DNA from: Thiohalobacter sp.
GTDB lineage: Bacteria; Pseudomonadota; Gammaproteobacteria; DSM-19610
DNA: 59,564 nt
Assembly (NCBI GenBank): GCA_026984515.1
Contig: JALSRZ010000078.1
Coordinates: 1 to 59,564 of the forward strand
Direction: 5' to 3'
Part shown: in pieces, positions 26,125 to 34,417 of the stretch
How positions within the stretch are numbered: position 1 is the first letter of the stretch
Layout of the letters: each line of letters opens with the position of its first letter
The notes under the pieces: model-generated
What the model was told of the DNA's origin: nothing
Seen by the model: only the letters and a program-made list of their open reading frames with translations
Database searches by the model: none
Program-made: the position numbers and the translations under genes

Positions 26125-27096
26125 ATGAACGATTCGACCCTGAAAAAGCTGGGCCTGGCGGTCCTGGAAACGGAATCCGCCGCCGTAAACGCACTGAAAT
26201 CGCGGATTGACGACGATTTTGTGCGCGCCTGCCACTACATGCTCGACTGCGAGGGTCGCGTGGTGGTGATCGGCATGGGCAAATCCGGCCACGTGGGCAG
26301 CAAGATCGCGGCCACGCTGGCCAGTACCGGCACACCGGCATTTTTTGTCCACCCCGGTGAAGCCAGCCACGGTGACCTGGGCATGATTACCGCCAAAGAC
26401 GTCGTGCTGGCGTTGTCCAACTCGGGCGCCACCGAGGAAATCCTGACCATACTGCCGATCATCAAGCGCCTGCACGTGCCGCTGATTGCGCTGACCGGCA
26501 ACCCGGACTCCGCGCTCGCCGAAGCCGCCAATGTCAACATCGATGTCGGCGTTGCCGAGGAAGCCTGCCCGCTTGGCCTGGCGCCAACGGCCAGCACCAC
26601 GGCCGCGCTGGCCATGGGCGACGCACTGGCCATTTCGCTGCTGGAAGTACGCGGCTTTACCTCTGATGACTTCGCCCGCTCACACCCGGGCGGCAAACTG
26701 GGGCGCCGCCTGCTGCTGTTAATCGACGACCTGATGCATACCGGGGAACGGGTACCCAAAGTACGATCCGGCACACTGATCTGTGACGCCCTGCTGGAAA
26801 TCACCCGCAAGGGCCTGGGTGCCACGGCCATTGTCGATGATCAGGGTATCGTGCAGGGCATCTTTACCGATGGCGACCTGCGCCGTACGCTGGACCACGC
26901 CGTCGACCTCAACGCCACCCCGATCGACGAACTGATGACCCGCGACTGTACGCTGGTCTCGCCAGGTCTGCTGGCAGCCGAAGCGCTGCAGATCATGGAA
27001 GACGGGAAATTCAACGCGCTGCTGGTGGTGGACGACCACAAACAACTGGTAGGAGCACTCAATATGCACGACCTGTTGCGTGCGGGTGTCGTATAG
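26125..27096 (+). CDS. kdsD: arabinose-5-phosphate isomerase
   Basis: KdsD converts ribulose 5-phosphate to arabinose 5-phosphate, the first step to Kdo for lipid A. The 323-residue protein has an SIS domain (VVVIGMGKSGHVGSKIAATL, ALSNSGATEEIL, GLAPTASTTAALAMGDALA) and two CBS domains after about residue 200. ATG 26125 gives the normal N terminus; the frame extends upstream into yrbG without family resemblance. Confidence 0.96.
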   Translation: MNDSTLKKLGLAVLETESAAVNALKSRIDDDFVRACHYMLDCEGRVVVIGMGKSGHVGSKIAATLASTGTPAFFVHPGEASHGDLGMITAKDVVLALSNSGATEEILTILPIIKRLHVPLIALTGNPDSALAEAANVNIDVGVAEEACPLGLAPTASTTAALAMGDALAISLLEVRGFTSDDFARSHPGGKLGRRLLLLIDDLMHTGERVPKVRSGTLICDALLEITRKGLGATAIVDDQGIVQGIFTDGDLRRTLDHAVDLNATPIDELMTRDCTLVSPGLLAAEALQIMEDGKFNALLVVDDHKQLVGALNMHDLLRAGVV

Positions 27097-27100
27097 GATC

Positions 27101-27622
27101 ATGCAGGATATTCTGGAAAAAGCCGCGCACATCAAACTGCTGATTTTCGACGTGGACGGCGTGCTGACCGATGGCAGCCTGTTCATCGACGACCAGGGAC
27201 AGGAATACAAGGCCTTTCATTCACAGGACGGACACGGCATCAAGATGCTGCAGAAGCACGGTGTGCGCTGCGCCATTATCACCGGCCGCACGTCAAGGCT
27301 GGTGGAACACCGCATGCGCAACCTCGGTATCGACCTGATCTACCAGGGCCAGCACAACAAGCTGGAAGGCTTCGCCGACCTGCTCGGGCGCGTAGACCTG
27401 GAGCCCCGACAGGTGGCCTACGTGGGCGATGACGTGGTCGACCTGCCGGTGATGCGCAAGGTCGGGCTGGCGATCGCCGTCCAGGATGCCCACCCCTGGG
27501 TTATCAAACATGCGCACTGGCAGACACCCCGCGCCGGCGGCCGCGGCGCAGCGCGCGACGTGTGTGAAATGCTGCTGGAGGCACAGGGCAACCTGCAGCG
27601 GGAGCTGGAAAGCTACCTGTGA
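27101..27622 (+). CDS. kdsC: KDO-8-phosphate phosphatase
   Basis: KdsC removes phosphate from Kdo 8-phosphate. The 173-residue HAD-family enzyme has the nucleophile motif FDVDGVLTDG, the threonine loop IITGRTS and GDDVVDLPVM with the metal-binding acidic pair. It lacks a cap domain, as is usual for this tetrameric C0 subfamily. It starts four bases after kdsD, and its stop overlaps the lptC GTG start. Confidence 0.96.
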   Translation: MQDILEKAAHIKLLIFDVDGVLTDGSLFIDDQGQEYKAFHSQDGHGIKMLQKHGVRCAIITGRTSRLVEHRMRNLGIDLIYQGQHNKLEGFADLLGRVDLEPRQVAYVGDDVVDLPVMRKVGLAIAVQDAHPWVIKHAHWQTPRAGGRGAARDVCEMLLEAQGNLQRELESYL

Positions 27623-28167
27623 CCCGTAACCGTCACTGGTGGATAGTCGCCTCCCTGGCCGGCCTGAGCATGGCCGCCCTGTGGCTGTACCTGTACACCG
27701 GCCGGCTGGAGCAACGTGAAGACGGTTCGCCGCAGCCCGACCTGACCATCATCCAGCCGCGCCTGACCAGCTTCAACCTGCAGGGACAGGTACGCAGTCA
27801 GCTGTACGCCGAGCGACTGGAACAGTGGCCGCACGAGGACGGTGCCCGACTGAGCGAACCAAGGCTCACCCTGCACGACCGGATGCAGCGCCGCTGGCTG
27901 GCAACGGCGCATCGCGGCCGTACCCGTTCCGGCGACCGCTCCCTGCTGCTGGAAGACAGTGTGGTGTTGAAACGGGAACCGGACAGGCATGGCCTGGTCA
28001 TAAAAACCGGGAAACTGCACATTGCGCAAAACGGAGATACCGTCGAAACCGACGACGCGGTTGTATTGACCTCCGGGAGCTGGCATTTTACCGCCATGGG
28101 AATGCGCACACGTCTGGACCGGCAGCGCCTGGAACTGCTCAACAAGGTACGAGGCAAACATGAGTAA
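27619..28167 (+). CDS. lptC: LPS export protein LptC
   Basis: LptC is a bitopic inner-membrane protein that passes LPS from LptB2FG to LptA. The 182-residue product has one N-terminal membrane segment (about 7-25) and a periplasmic beta-jellyroll with FNLQGQVRSQLYAERLEQWPH. It starts with GTG overlapping the kdsC stop (GTGA) and overlaps lptA by eight bases. Confidence 0.93.
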   Translation: MTRNRHWWIVASLAGLSMAALWLYLYTGRLEQREDGSPQPDLTIIQPRLTSFNLQGQVRSQLYAERLEQWPHEDGARLSEPRLTLHDRMQRRWLATAHRGRTRSGDRSLLLEDSVVLKREPDRHGLVIKTGKLHIAQNGDTVETDDAVVLTSGSWHFTAMGMRTRLDRQRLELLNKVRGKHE

Positions 28168-28681
28168 ACTGTGGAACCGGTGTGCGCTGCTGGCATTGAG
28201 CCTCATTCCGCCGGGTAGCTGGGCACTGTCCACTGATCGTGAGCAACCCATGCTGATCGAGGCCGACCGGGCCGAACTTGATGACACCAAAGGCGTCAGT
28301 ATCTATCGGGGCAACGTCAGGGTTACCCAGGGAACACTGTTGCTTACCGGCGAGCTTATGACTGTCTATAACAAGGGCAACGATGTCGAGAAGGTCATCA
28401 TGGAAGGCAAGCCGGCGACCTACAAGCAGCGACCCGACAACAAGGACAGAGATGTACGCGCAAGGGCGCAGCACATGGAATACTTCACCAGCCCGGAAAA
28501 AATCGTGCTGACCGGACAGGCCGAGGTCGACCAGGCGGGCGATGTGCTGCGCAGCGAGCGTATCGTGTACGATGTGCCCACGGACAAGGTACACGCCGGC
28601 ACTGACCAGCCGAACGAGCGGGTACACATCACCATTCAGCCCAGGCCCGGCAAGGACAAAAAGAAAACCGTCAAGCCATGA
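28160..28681 (+). CDS. lptA: LPS transport periplasmic protein LptA
   Basis: LptA forms the periplasmic bridge for LPS. The 173-residue product has a signal peptide (about 1-22, ending WALS) and an OstA-type jellyroll starting [20 protein letters not shown], with the [17 protein letters not shown] motif. The C-terminal tail is lysine-rich. It overlaps lptC and lptB at its ends (lptB ATG at 28678). Confidence 0.95.
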   Translation: MSKLWNRCALLALSLIPPGSWALSTDREQPMLIEADRAELDDTKGVSIYRGNVRVTQGTLLLTGELMTVYNKGNDVEKVIMEGKPATYKQRPDNKDRDVRARAQHMEYFTSPEKIVLTGQAEVDQAGDVLRSERIVYDVPTDKVHAGTDQPNERVHITIQPRPGKDKKKTVKP

Positions 28682-29403
28682 GCCGCCTGGAAGCCCGAGA
28701 GCTGAGCAAGACCTATTCAGGCCGTGCTGTCGTCGACGGTGTATCCCTGCACGTGGACAGCGGCGAGGTGGTTGGTCTGCTGGGCCCCAACGGCGCCGGC
28801 AAAACCACCTGTTTCTACATGATCGTGGGCCTGATACCCAGTGACGGCGGTTCGGTATGGCTGGACGACCTGGAGCTGACACGCTTTCCCATGCACGTCC
28901 GTGCCCGCAACGGCGTGGGGTACCTGCCACAGGAAGCCTCGGTATTCCGCAAGCTCAGCGTGGAGGACAACCTGCTCGCGGTGCTGGAAATGCGCAAGGG
29001 TTTAACTCCGCGGCATCGTGCCGATAAGCTGGAAGAGCTGTTGCAGGAACTGCATATCAGTCACCTGCGCGACCAGAAGGGCCTGAGCCTCTCGGGTGGC
29101 GAACGACGGCGCGTGGAGATTGCCCGGGCGCTGGCGATGGAACCCCGCTTTATCCTGCTGGATGAGCCCTTCGCCGGCGTCGACCCGATATCGGTGATCG
29201 ACATCCAGCGCATTGTGGAACACCTCACCGAGCGGAATATCGGGGTATTGATAACCGACCACAATGTGCGCGAAACACTGGGCATATGTAACCGCGCCTA
29301 TATTATTGGCAGTGGCCAGACACTGGCTGAGGGACCACCGGATGACATCCTGCAGAACCGGAAAGTGCGCGAAGTCTACCTCGGCGATCATTTCCGGATG
29401 TAA
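28678..29403 (+). CDS. lptB: LPS export ABC transporter ATP-binding protein LptB
   Basis: LptB powers LPS extraction with LptF and LptG. The 241-residue protein has Walker [15 protein letters not shown]-loop [13 protein letters not shown], signature [16 protein letters not shown], Walker [14 protein letters not shown] and the switch histidine in ITDHNVRE. LptFG are not in this window. It precedes rpoN, as in many gammaproteobacteria. Confidence 0.97.
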   Translation: MSRLEARELSKTYSGRAVVDGVSLHVDSGEVVGLLGPNGAGKTTCFYMIVGLIPSDGGSVWLDDLELTRFPMHVRARNGVGYLPQEASVFRKLSVEDNLLAVLEMRKGLTPRHRADKLEELLQELHISHLRDQKGLSLSGGERRRVEIARALAMEPRFILLDEPFAGVDPISVIDIQRIVEHLTERNIGVLITDHNVRETLGICNRAYIIGSGQTLAEGPPDDILQNRKVREVYLGDHFRM

Positions 29404-29433
29404 GCCGAAAAAATACAGTGATAAACTACCCAC

Positions 29434-29449
29434 TGGCACAATAAATGCA
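29434..29449 (+). promoter_or_regulatory. sigma-54-type promoter-like site upstream of rpoN
   Basis: TGGCAC (29434-29439), five bases, then ATGCA (29445-29449) gives the GG-N10-GC spacing of the -24/-12 promoter read by RpoN, with only small departures from TGGCAC-N5-TTGCA. It lies 70 bases before the rpoN start. No activator gene or upstream enhancer motif was identified. Confidence 0.45.
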
Positions 29450-29518
29450 GTAGACTCTGTACCTGCAACCGGAAGCCGTGGTTTCGTCAGCCGGGAAACA
29501 GAGATCCAGTAGCCCTTT

Positions 29519-31030
29519 ATGAAGCAGTCCATCCAGCTCAGGCTTGGTCAGCACCTGACCATGACACCGCAGTTACAACAGGCAATCCGCCTGCTGCAGC
29601 TGTCCACGGTGGAACTGCAGCTCGAGGTCCAGGGCGTCCTGGATTCCAACCTGATGCTCGAACCCGACGATGTCGAGGTTCCTACCAGCGCCGAAAGCAG
29701 CGCCGAGGCCGGGCAGGAAGCCCGCAACCAGGCGGAAATCGACAGCAGCGGGGAAACGGCTGCCAACTCCCCTGAAGCCGAAGTTTCCAGCACCACGGAG
29801 ACCATCCCGGAAGACCTGCCGGTCGACACCAGCTGGGAAGATACCTACGACATGGGGGCCACCAGCTTCAGCGCACCCGCCGACAGCGATGGCAGGGACT
29901 TTTTCGAGACCCACGGCGGCAGCGGTGAAAGCCTGCACGAACACCTCACCTGGCAGCTCGATCTGACCCGCTTCAGCGATGTCGACCGCACCATTGCGCA
30001 GACCATCGTGGATTCCATCAACGATGACGGCTACCTGAGCGCCACCCTGGAAGAACTGCTCGAGGGCCTGCGCCCGGACCCGGAATCAGAGCCGGAATCG
30101 GAAATTGGCATCGAGGAGATCGAGGCCGTATTACACCGTATACAGCACTTTGACCCGGTCGGTGTCGGTGCCCGCAACCCGGCCGAGTGCCTGGTCATCC
30201 AGCTGCAGGCCATGGACCCCGACACCCCGTATCACGCCCAGGCGCTGCAACTGGTGCGGGAACACGTCACACTGCTGGGAAATCGGGACTATAATCAACT
30301 CATGCGACGTATGAAGCTGTCCGAAACGGAGCTTCAAAACGTGCTGAAACTGATCCAGTCACTCAATCCGCGTCCCGGGTCACAGATCACCAGCGCCACG
30401 CCGCAGTATGTAGTACCGGATGTATTTGTCTTTAAAAACAAGAGCAAGTGGCAGGTGGACCTGAATATAGAAGCAGCGCCCCGGTTGCGTATCAACAGTC
30501 ACTACGCGAGCCTGGTGAAGCGCGCCGACAACAGCGAAGACAATACCTACCTGCGTAACCACCTGCAGGAAGCCCGCTGGTTCCTGAAAAGCCTGCAAAG
30601 CCGCCATGAAACCCTGCTCAAGGTGGCGCGCTGTATCGTCGACCGGCAGCGCAATTTCTTCGAATACGGCGAAGAAGCCATGAAACCGCTGGTGCTGCGC
30701 GACATCGCCGAGGCGGTGGAGATGCACGAGTCCACCATTTCCCGCGTCACCACGCAGAAATACATGCACACCCCGCGCGGCATCTACGAATTCAAGTATT
30801 TCTTTTCCAGCCACGTCGGCACCGAGGACGGCGGCGAATGTTCCGCAACCGCGATTCGCGCGATTGTCAAAAAGCTGATTTCCGCGGAAAAGCCGACCAA
30901 GCCCCTGAGCGACAGCAAGATTGCCGCCCTGCTGTCAGAGCAGGGCATCAACGTAGCCAGGCGGACCATTGCCAAGTACCGCGAGTCAATGGCCATCCCC
31001 CCTTCCAATGAACGTAAACGCCTCGCTTGA
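29519..31030 (+). CDS. rpoN: RNA polymerase sigma-54 factor
   Basis: RpoN directs transcription from -24/-12 promoters with enhancer-binding activators. The 503-residue product has region I (glutamine- and leucine-rich [21 protein letters not shown]), an acidic region II, the core-binding part, a helix-turn-helix around [22 protein letters not shown] and the RpoN box [12 protein letters not shown] near the end. It is followed by hpf and the pts genes, the standard context. Confidence 0.98.
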   Translation: MKQSIQLRLGQHLTMTPQLQQAIRLLQLSTVELQLEVQGVLDSNLMLEPDDVEVPTSAESSAEAGQEARNQAEIDSSGETAANSPEAEVSSTTETIPEDLPVDTSWEDTYDMGATSFSAPADSDGRDFFETHGGSGESLHEHLTWQLDLTRFSDVDRTIAQTIVDSINDDGYLSATLEELLEGLRPDPESEPESEIGIEEIEAVLHRIQHFDPVGVGARNPAECLVIQLQAMDPDTPYHAQALQLVREHVTLLGNRDYNQLMRRMKLSETELQNVLKLIQSLNPRPGSQITSATPQYVVPDVFVFKNKSKWQVDLNIEAAPRLRINSHYASLVKRADNSEDNTYLRNHLQEARWFLKSLQSRHETLLKVARCIVDRQRNFFEYGEEAMKPLVLRDIAEAVEMHESTISRVTTQKYMHTPRGIYEFKYFFSSHVGTEDGGECSATAIRAIVKKLISAEKPTKPLSDSKIAALLSEQGINVARRTIAKYRESMAIPPSNERKRLA

Positions 31031-31053
31031 GGCCATGGACGAGGAGTATCTCC

Positions 31054-31386
31054 ATGCAAATAGATGTCACCGGGCACCACGTCGAACTGACCGACCCACT
31101 CAGAAACTACGTCAACGAAAAATTTGAACGTCTGGAGCGCCACTTTGACCATGTCACCGATGTGCACGTGGTGCTGAGCGTGGAAAAACTTCGTCACACC
31201 GCAGAGGCCACCATTCACATCAGTGGTGGCAAGCTGTTCGCGGACAGCACCGACGAGGACATGTACGCAGCCATTGACAGCCTGACGGACAAACTGGACC
31301 GGCAGATCAAGAAACACAAGGAAAAACTGACCGACCATCACCGCAGCGAAGGGGCCATGAAAAAGCAGGCACCCCCTCTGCCATAA
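31054..31386 (+). CDS. hpf: ribosome hibernation-promoting factor
   Basis: HPF binds idle ribosomes and favours dimers in stationary phase. The 110-residue protein is the short form with MQIDVTGHHVELTDPLRNYV at the N terminus and the conserved ISGGKLFADSTDEDMYAAID segment. The tail beyond about residue 95 is basic. GAGGAG sits just before ATG 31054, which decides the start. The start codon lies 23 bases after the rpoN stop. Confidence 0.95.
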   Translation: MQIDVTGHHVELTDPLRNYVNEKFERLERHFDHVTDVHVVLSVEKLRHTAEATIHISGGKLFADSTDEDMYAAIDSLTDKLDRQIKKHKEKLTDHHRSEGAMKKQAPPLP

Positions 31387-31393
31387 CAGGATA

Positions 31394-31418
31394 CGGGCAG
31401 CCCCGGCAAGGCTGCCCG
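31394..31418 (+). terminator. strong hairpin between hpf and ptsN
   Basis: CGGGCAGCC (31394-31402) pairs perfectly with GGCTGCCCG (31410-31418) around a seven-base loop. No T-run follows, so this is more likely an RNA-stability or attenuation element between hpf and ptsN than a full terminator. It begins eight bases after the hpf stop. Confidence 0.5.
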
Positions 31419-31438
31419 TCACAACCGGCCCCGATACC

Positions 31439-31912
31439 ATGTCTATAACCGAACTCCTGAATCCTGAACGCATCGCCTGCCAGCAGGACAGCTCCAGCAA
31501 GAAACGCAGCCTGGAAGTACTCAGCGATCTGCTGGCGGGGGCTGTGCCGGACTACACCCAGGCCGAAATTTTCGACAGCCTGGTCGCGCGCGAGCGTCTG
31601 GGCAGTACCGGCCTTGGCAACGGTGTAGCCCTGCCGCACGGGCGCCTGCGCAGCCTGAAACAACCGATTGCAGCCCTGCTCACCCTCAAACAGGGGATCG
31701 ATTTCGATGCCATCGACCGGAAACCCGTAGACCTGCTGTATGCCCTGCTGGTGCCCGAAAGCTCCGACGAGGAACACCTGAAAATCCTGGCGCAACTGGC
31801 CGCCCTGTTCAGCAACCCGGAGTTCTGCAGCCGCCTGCGCAATTGCAGCAGCAGCGAGCAGTGTCTTGAACTGATTCACAACCAGAGTAGTGACCAGCAA
31901 CTGACCGCATGA
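31439..31912 (+). CDS. ptsN: PTS IIA-like nitrogen regulatory protein PtsN
   Basis: PtsN (EIIA-Ntr) receives phosphate from the EI-NPr chain and regulates potassium and phosphate-related functions. The 157-residue product is a fructose-type IIA domain with the phosphorylated histidine in GNGVALPHGRL (His67). The C-terminal region LKILAQLAALFSNPEF is typical. It overlaps hprK by four bases. Confidence 0.95.
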   Translation: MSITELLNPERIACQQDSSSKKRSLEVLSDLLAGAVPDYTQAEIFDSLVARERLGSTGLGNGVALPHGRLRSLKQPIAALLTLKQGIDFDAIDRKPVDLLYALLVPESSDEEHLKILAQLAALFSNPEFCSRLRNCSSSEQCLELIHNQSSDQQLTA

Positions 31913-32850
31913 ACATCGATGCTTCAGTCGGCACCCTGTTTGAAAACCTGTGTGACAAACTGGAATTGCAGTGGCTGGGCAGCCGGCTGGGTGAAAGCCG
32001 CGTTATCCAGAACCCGGAAACCGACAGCGCCGGAACCGCCCTGGTAGGCCACCTGAACCTGATCCATCCCAACCAGGTGCAGGTGCTGGGTGCGACCGAA
32101 ATCGACTACCTCGACCGTCTCAGCGAGCATTCCCGCCAGGACCTGGTCAACCAGCTGTTTGACGGCACCACCGACCTCATCGTAATCGGGGACCGGCAGG
32201 CGGTACCCGATGATATCAAGCAGCGCAGTGAAGCCAGCTCCACGCCGCTGTTTACCTCCGTGCAATCCACCATACGACTGGTGAACTACCTGCAGTACTA
32301 CCTGACCAGCCTGTTTGCGGCGAAAATCACCCTGCACGGCGTGTTCATGGAAGTATTCAGCCTGGGACTGCTGATTACCGGCGACCCCAGCGTAGGCAAG
32401 AGCGAGCTGGCCCTGGAACTGGTAGCGCGCGGCCACCGGCTGGTCGCCGACGATGCACCGGAATTTTCCCGCACCTCTCCCGACACCCTGAGCGGCCATT
32501 GCCCGGAAGTGCTGCGGGATTTCCTGGAAGTCCGCGGCCTGGGTATTCTCAATATCCGCGCCATGTTCGGTGACAGCGCCATCAAGCAGAAACGCAACCT
32601 GCGCCTGATCCTGAAACTGGTGCCGATGACCGAAGAACAGATGCACAAGATCGACCGCCTGCACGGTGCGCGCGCAACCCAGACCATACTGGGTGTTGAG
32701 GTCCCGGAAATCACCCTGCCCGTCGCGCCGGGCCGCAACCTGGCCGTTCTGGCGGAAGCGGCTGCCCGTAACCACACCCTGCTGCTGAAAGGCTTCGATT
32801 CCGCCCGGCTGTTTATGGAACGTCAGACGCGTTTCATGGACAATAGCTGA
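31909..32850 (+). CDS. hprK: HPr kinase/phosphorylase
   Basis: HprK phosphorylates and dephosphorylates HPr at Ser46. The 313-residue product has the P-loop GDPSVGKS (158-165), the catalytic histidine at 143 (LHGVFMEV) and LEVRGLGILNIRAMFG with the HPr-binding region. In gammaproteobacteria without sugar PTS transporters such enzymes are thought to report on carbon state. A substrate HPr with Ser46 is encoded at 34148-34417. Confidence 0.94.
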   Translation: MNIDASVGTLFENLCDKLELQWLGSRLGESRVIQNPETDSAGTALVGHLNLIHPNQVQVLGATEIDYLDRLSEHSRQDLVNQLFDGTTDLIVIGDRQAVPDDIKQRSEASSTPLFTSVQSTIRLVNYLQYYLTSLFAAKITLHGVFMEVFSLGLLITGDPSVGKSELALELVARGHRLVADDAPEFSRTSPDTLSGHCPEVLRDFLEVRGLGILNIRAMFGDSAIKQKRNLRLILKLVPMTEEQMHKIDRLHGARATQTILGVEVPEITLPVAPGRNLAVLAEAAARNHTLLLKGFDSARLFMERQTRFMDNS

Positions 32851-32896
32851 ACCAGACAGCATCATTCCCAACCGTATTCAGGCAAACAGGTGCCCT

Positions 32897-33751
32897 GTGA
32901 AACTGGTTATAGTCAGCGGACATTCCGGCTCGGGTAAAAGTGTGGCGCTGCACACACTGGAGGACCTGGGCTACTACTGTATCGACAACCTGCCGGCCGG
33001 GTTGCTCGGTGCATTAACGCTGGAACTGAAGCAGGTTCCCAACCCGGTCGAGCTGGCCGCTGCCGGCATCGACGCCCGCAATCTTCCACATGCCCTGCAG
33101 CAGTTCAACGAACTGCTCGACCAGTTGCAGGAGCAGGGGATCAAAAGCGAGATCCTGTTCCTCACCTGTGATACTGATACGCTGATCAAACGTTTCAGCG
33201 AGACCCGCCGTCGCCACCCGCTCAGCAATGACAGCGTATCGCTGGCTGAAGCCGTGGAACAGGAAAAAGCACTGCTGGAACCGATTGCCAGCCGTGCCGA
33301 CCTGTTTATCGATACCAGCACAACCACGGTTCATCAGCTGCGCGCCCTGCTGCACCAGCGCCTGGGCCAGCGCCAGGACCACCGGCTTTCCTTGTCTTTC
33401 CAGTCGTTCGGTTACAAGCACGGCATCCCCACCGATGCGGATTTCGTATTCGATGCACGCTGCCTGCCCAACCCGCACTGGCTGCCGGAACTGCGCCCGC
33501 TGACAGGACGCGACCCGGAAGTCATCCGCTACCTTGAGAGCGAAACCCTGGCGAGCCGGATGTTCCAGGAACTTTGCACCTTCCTGGGCAACTGGATCCC
33601 GGCCTTCGAGGCGGACAACCGCAGCTACCTGACCATTGCCGTCGGCTGTACCGGCGGACAGCACCGTTCCGTGTACCTGACCGAGCAGCTGGCGCGCCAT
33701 TTCAGCGACCGCTATCCAGGGGTGACCGTCCGGCACCGGGAGCTGGCATGA
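32897..33751 (+). CDS. rapZ: RNase adapter protein RapZ
   Basis: RapZ binds small RNAs and steers RNase E in control of GlmS, and has a nucleotide-binding N domain. The 284-residue product starts LVIVSGHSGSGKSVALHTLE with the P-loop at residues 8-15, and has SFGYKHGIPTDADFVFDARC and CTGGQHRSVYL in the C-terminal RNA-binding half. It overlaps the EIIA gene by four bases (ATGA). Confidence 0.96.
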   Translation: MKLVIVSGHSGSGKSVALHTLEDLGYYCIDNLPAGLLGALTLELKQVPNPVELAAAGIDARNLPHALQQFNELLDQLQEQGIKSEILFLTCDTDTLIKRFSETRRRHPLSNDSVSLAEAVEQEKALLEPIASRADLFIDTSTTTVHQLRALLHQRLGQRQDHRLSLSFQSFGYKHGIPTDADFVFDARCLPNPHWLPELRPLTGRDPEVIRYLESETLASRMFQELCTFLGNWIPAFEADNRSYLTIAVGCTGGQHRSVYLTEQLARHFSDRYPGVTVRHRELA

Positions 33752-34158
33752 ACGTCGGCATCCTGATCATCACCCACGGTAACATCGGCGCAGTGCTGTT
33801 GCAGTCGGCGACCGATGTACTGGGGGTCTGCCCGCTGTCCACCACCACGATTGCGGCCGCGCCGGGCTGCAACCCCGACCAGGTGCTGGCCTGCGCCAGA
33901 CAGGCCGCACAGGAAATGGACCGTGGCGATGGCGTGCTGGTGCTGACCGACCTGTACGGCGCCACCCCGAGCAACATCGCCTGCCGCCTGCACGAACTGC
34001 ACGATGTACGCGTGGTATCCGGCATCAACCTGCCCATGCTGATCCGGGTGCTGAATTATCCTGACCTGGACCTGGACAGTCTCATGCACAAGGCGGTTAC
34101 CGGTGGCCGCGACGGTGTGCTGATCTGCAATACAGAGGGGGCTTCGGATGCTGGATAG
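33748..34158 (+). CDS. PTS EIIA-Man/fructose family protein
   Basis: The 136-residue protein has the EIIA-mannose fold with the phosphorylation histidine early in GILIITHGNIG (His10) and LTDLYGATPSNIACRL. No IIB or IIC subunit is encoded nearby, so the role should be regulatory, as for similar IIA proteins located between rapZ and HPr. It overlaps the HPr gene by 11 bases. Confidence 0.9.
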   Translation: MNVGILIITHGNIGAVLLQSATDVLGVCPLSTTTIAAAPGCNPDQVLACARQAAQEMDRGDGVLVLTDLYGATPSNIACRLHELHDVRVVSGINLPMLIRVLNYPDLDLDSLMHKAVTGGRDGVLICNTEGASDAG

Positions 34159-34417
34159 AAATGTCACCATCGTCAACAAACTCGGCCTGCATGCCCGTGC
34201 TGCGGCAAAATTTGTCACCCTCGCCTCCAGCTTCGCCAGCGATATAAAACTCGCGCGCAATGGTCAGCAGGTCAATGGCAAAAGCATTATGGGGGTAATG
34301 ATGCTGGCGGCATCCAGGGGCAGTGAAATCACCATCAGCGCCAGCGGCGATGATGAAAACGAAGCCGTTGACAGGCTGTCCGAGCTGGTCGCGCAGCGCT
34401 TTGGCGAAGACGAATGA
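34148..34417 (+). CDS. phosphocarrier protein HPr / NPr
   Basis: The 89-residue phosphocarrier has His15 in KLGLHARAAAKFV for phosphate from EI, and Ser46 in VNGKSIMGVMML, the residue targeted by HprK. Both sites are at their standard positions. The gene overlaps EIIA by 11 bases and EI by four, so the three should be made together. Confidence 0.96.
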   Translation: MLDRNVTIVNKLGLHARAAAKFVTLASSFASDIKLARNGQQVNGKSIMGVMMLAASRGSEITISASGDDENEAVDRLSELVAQRFGEDE

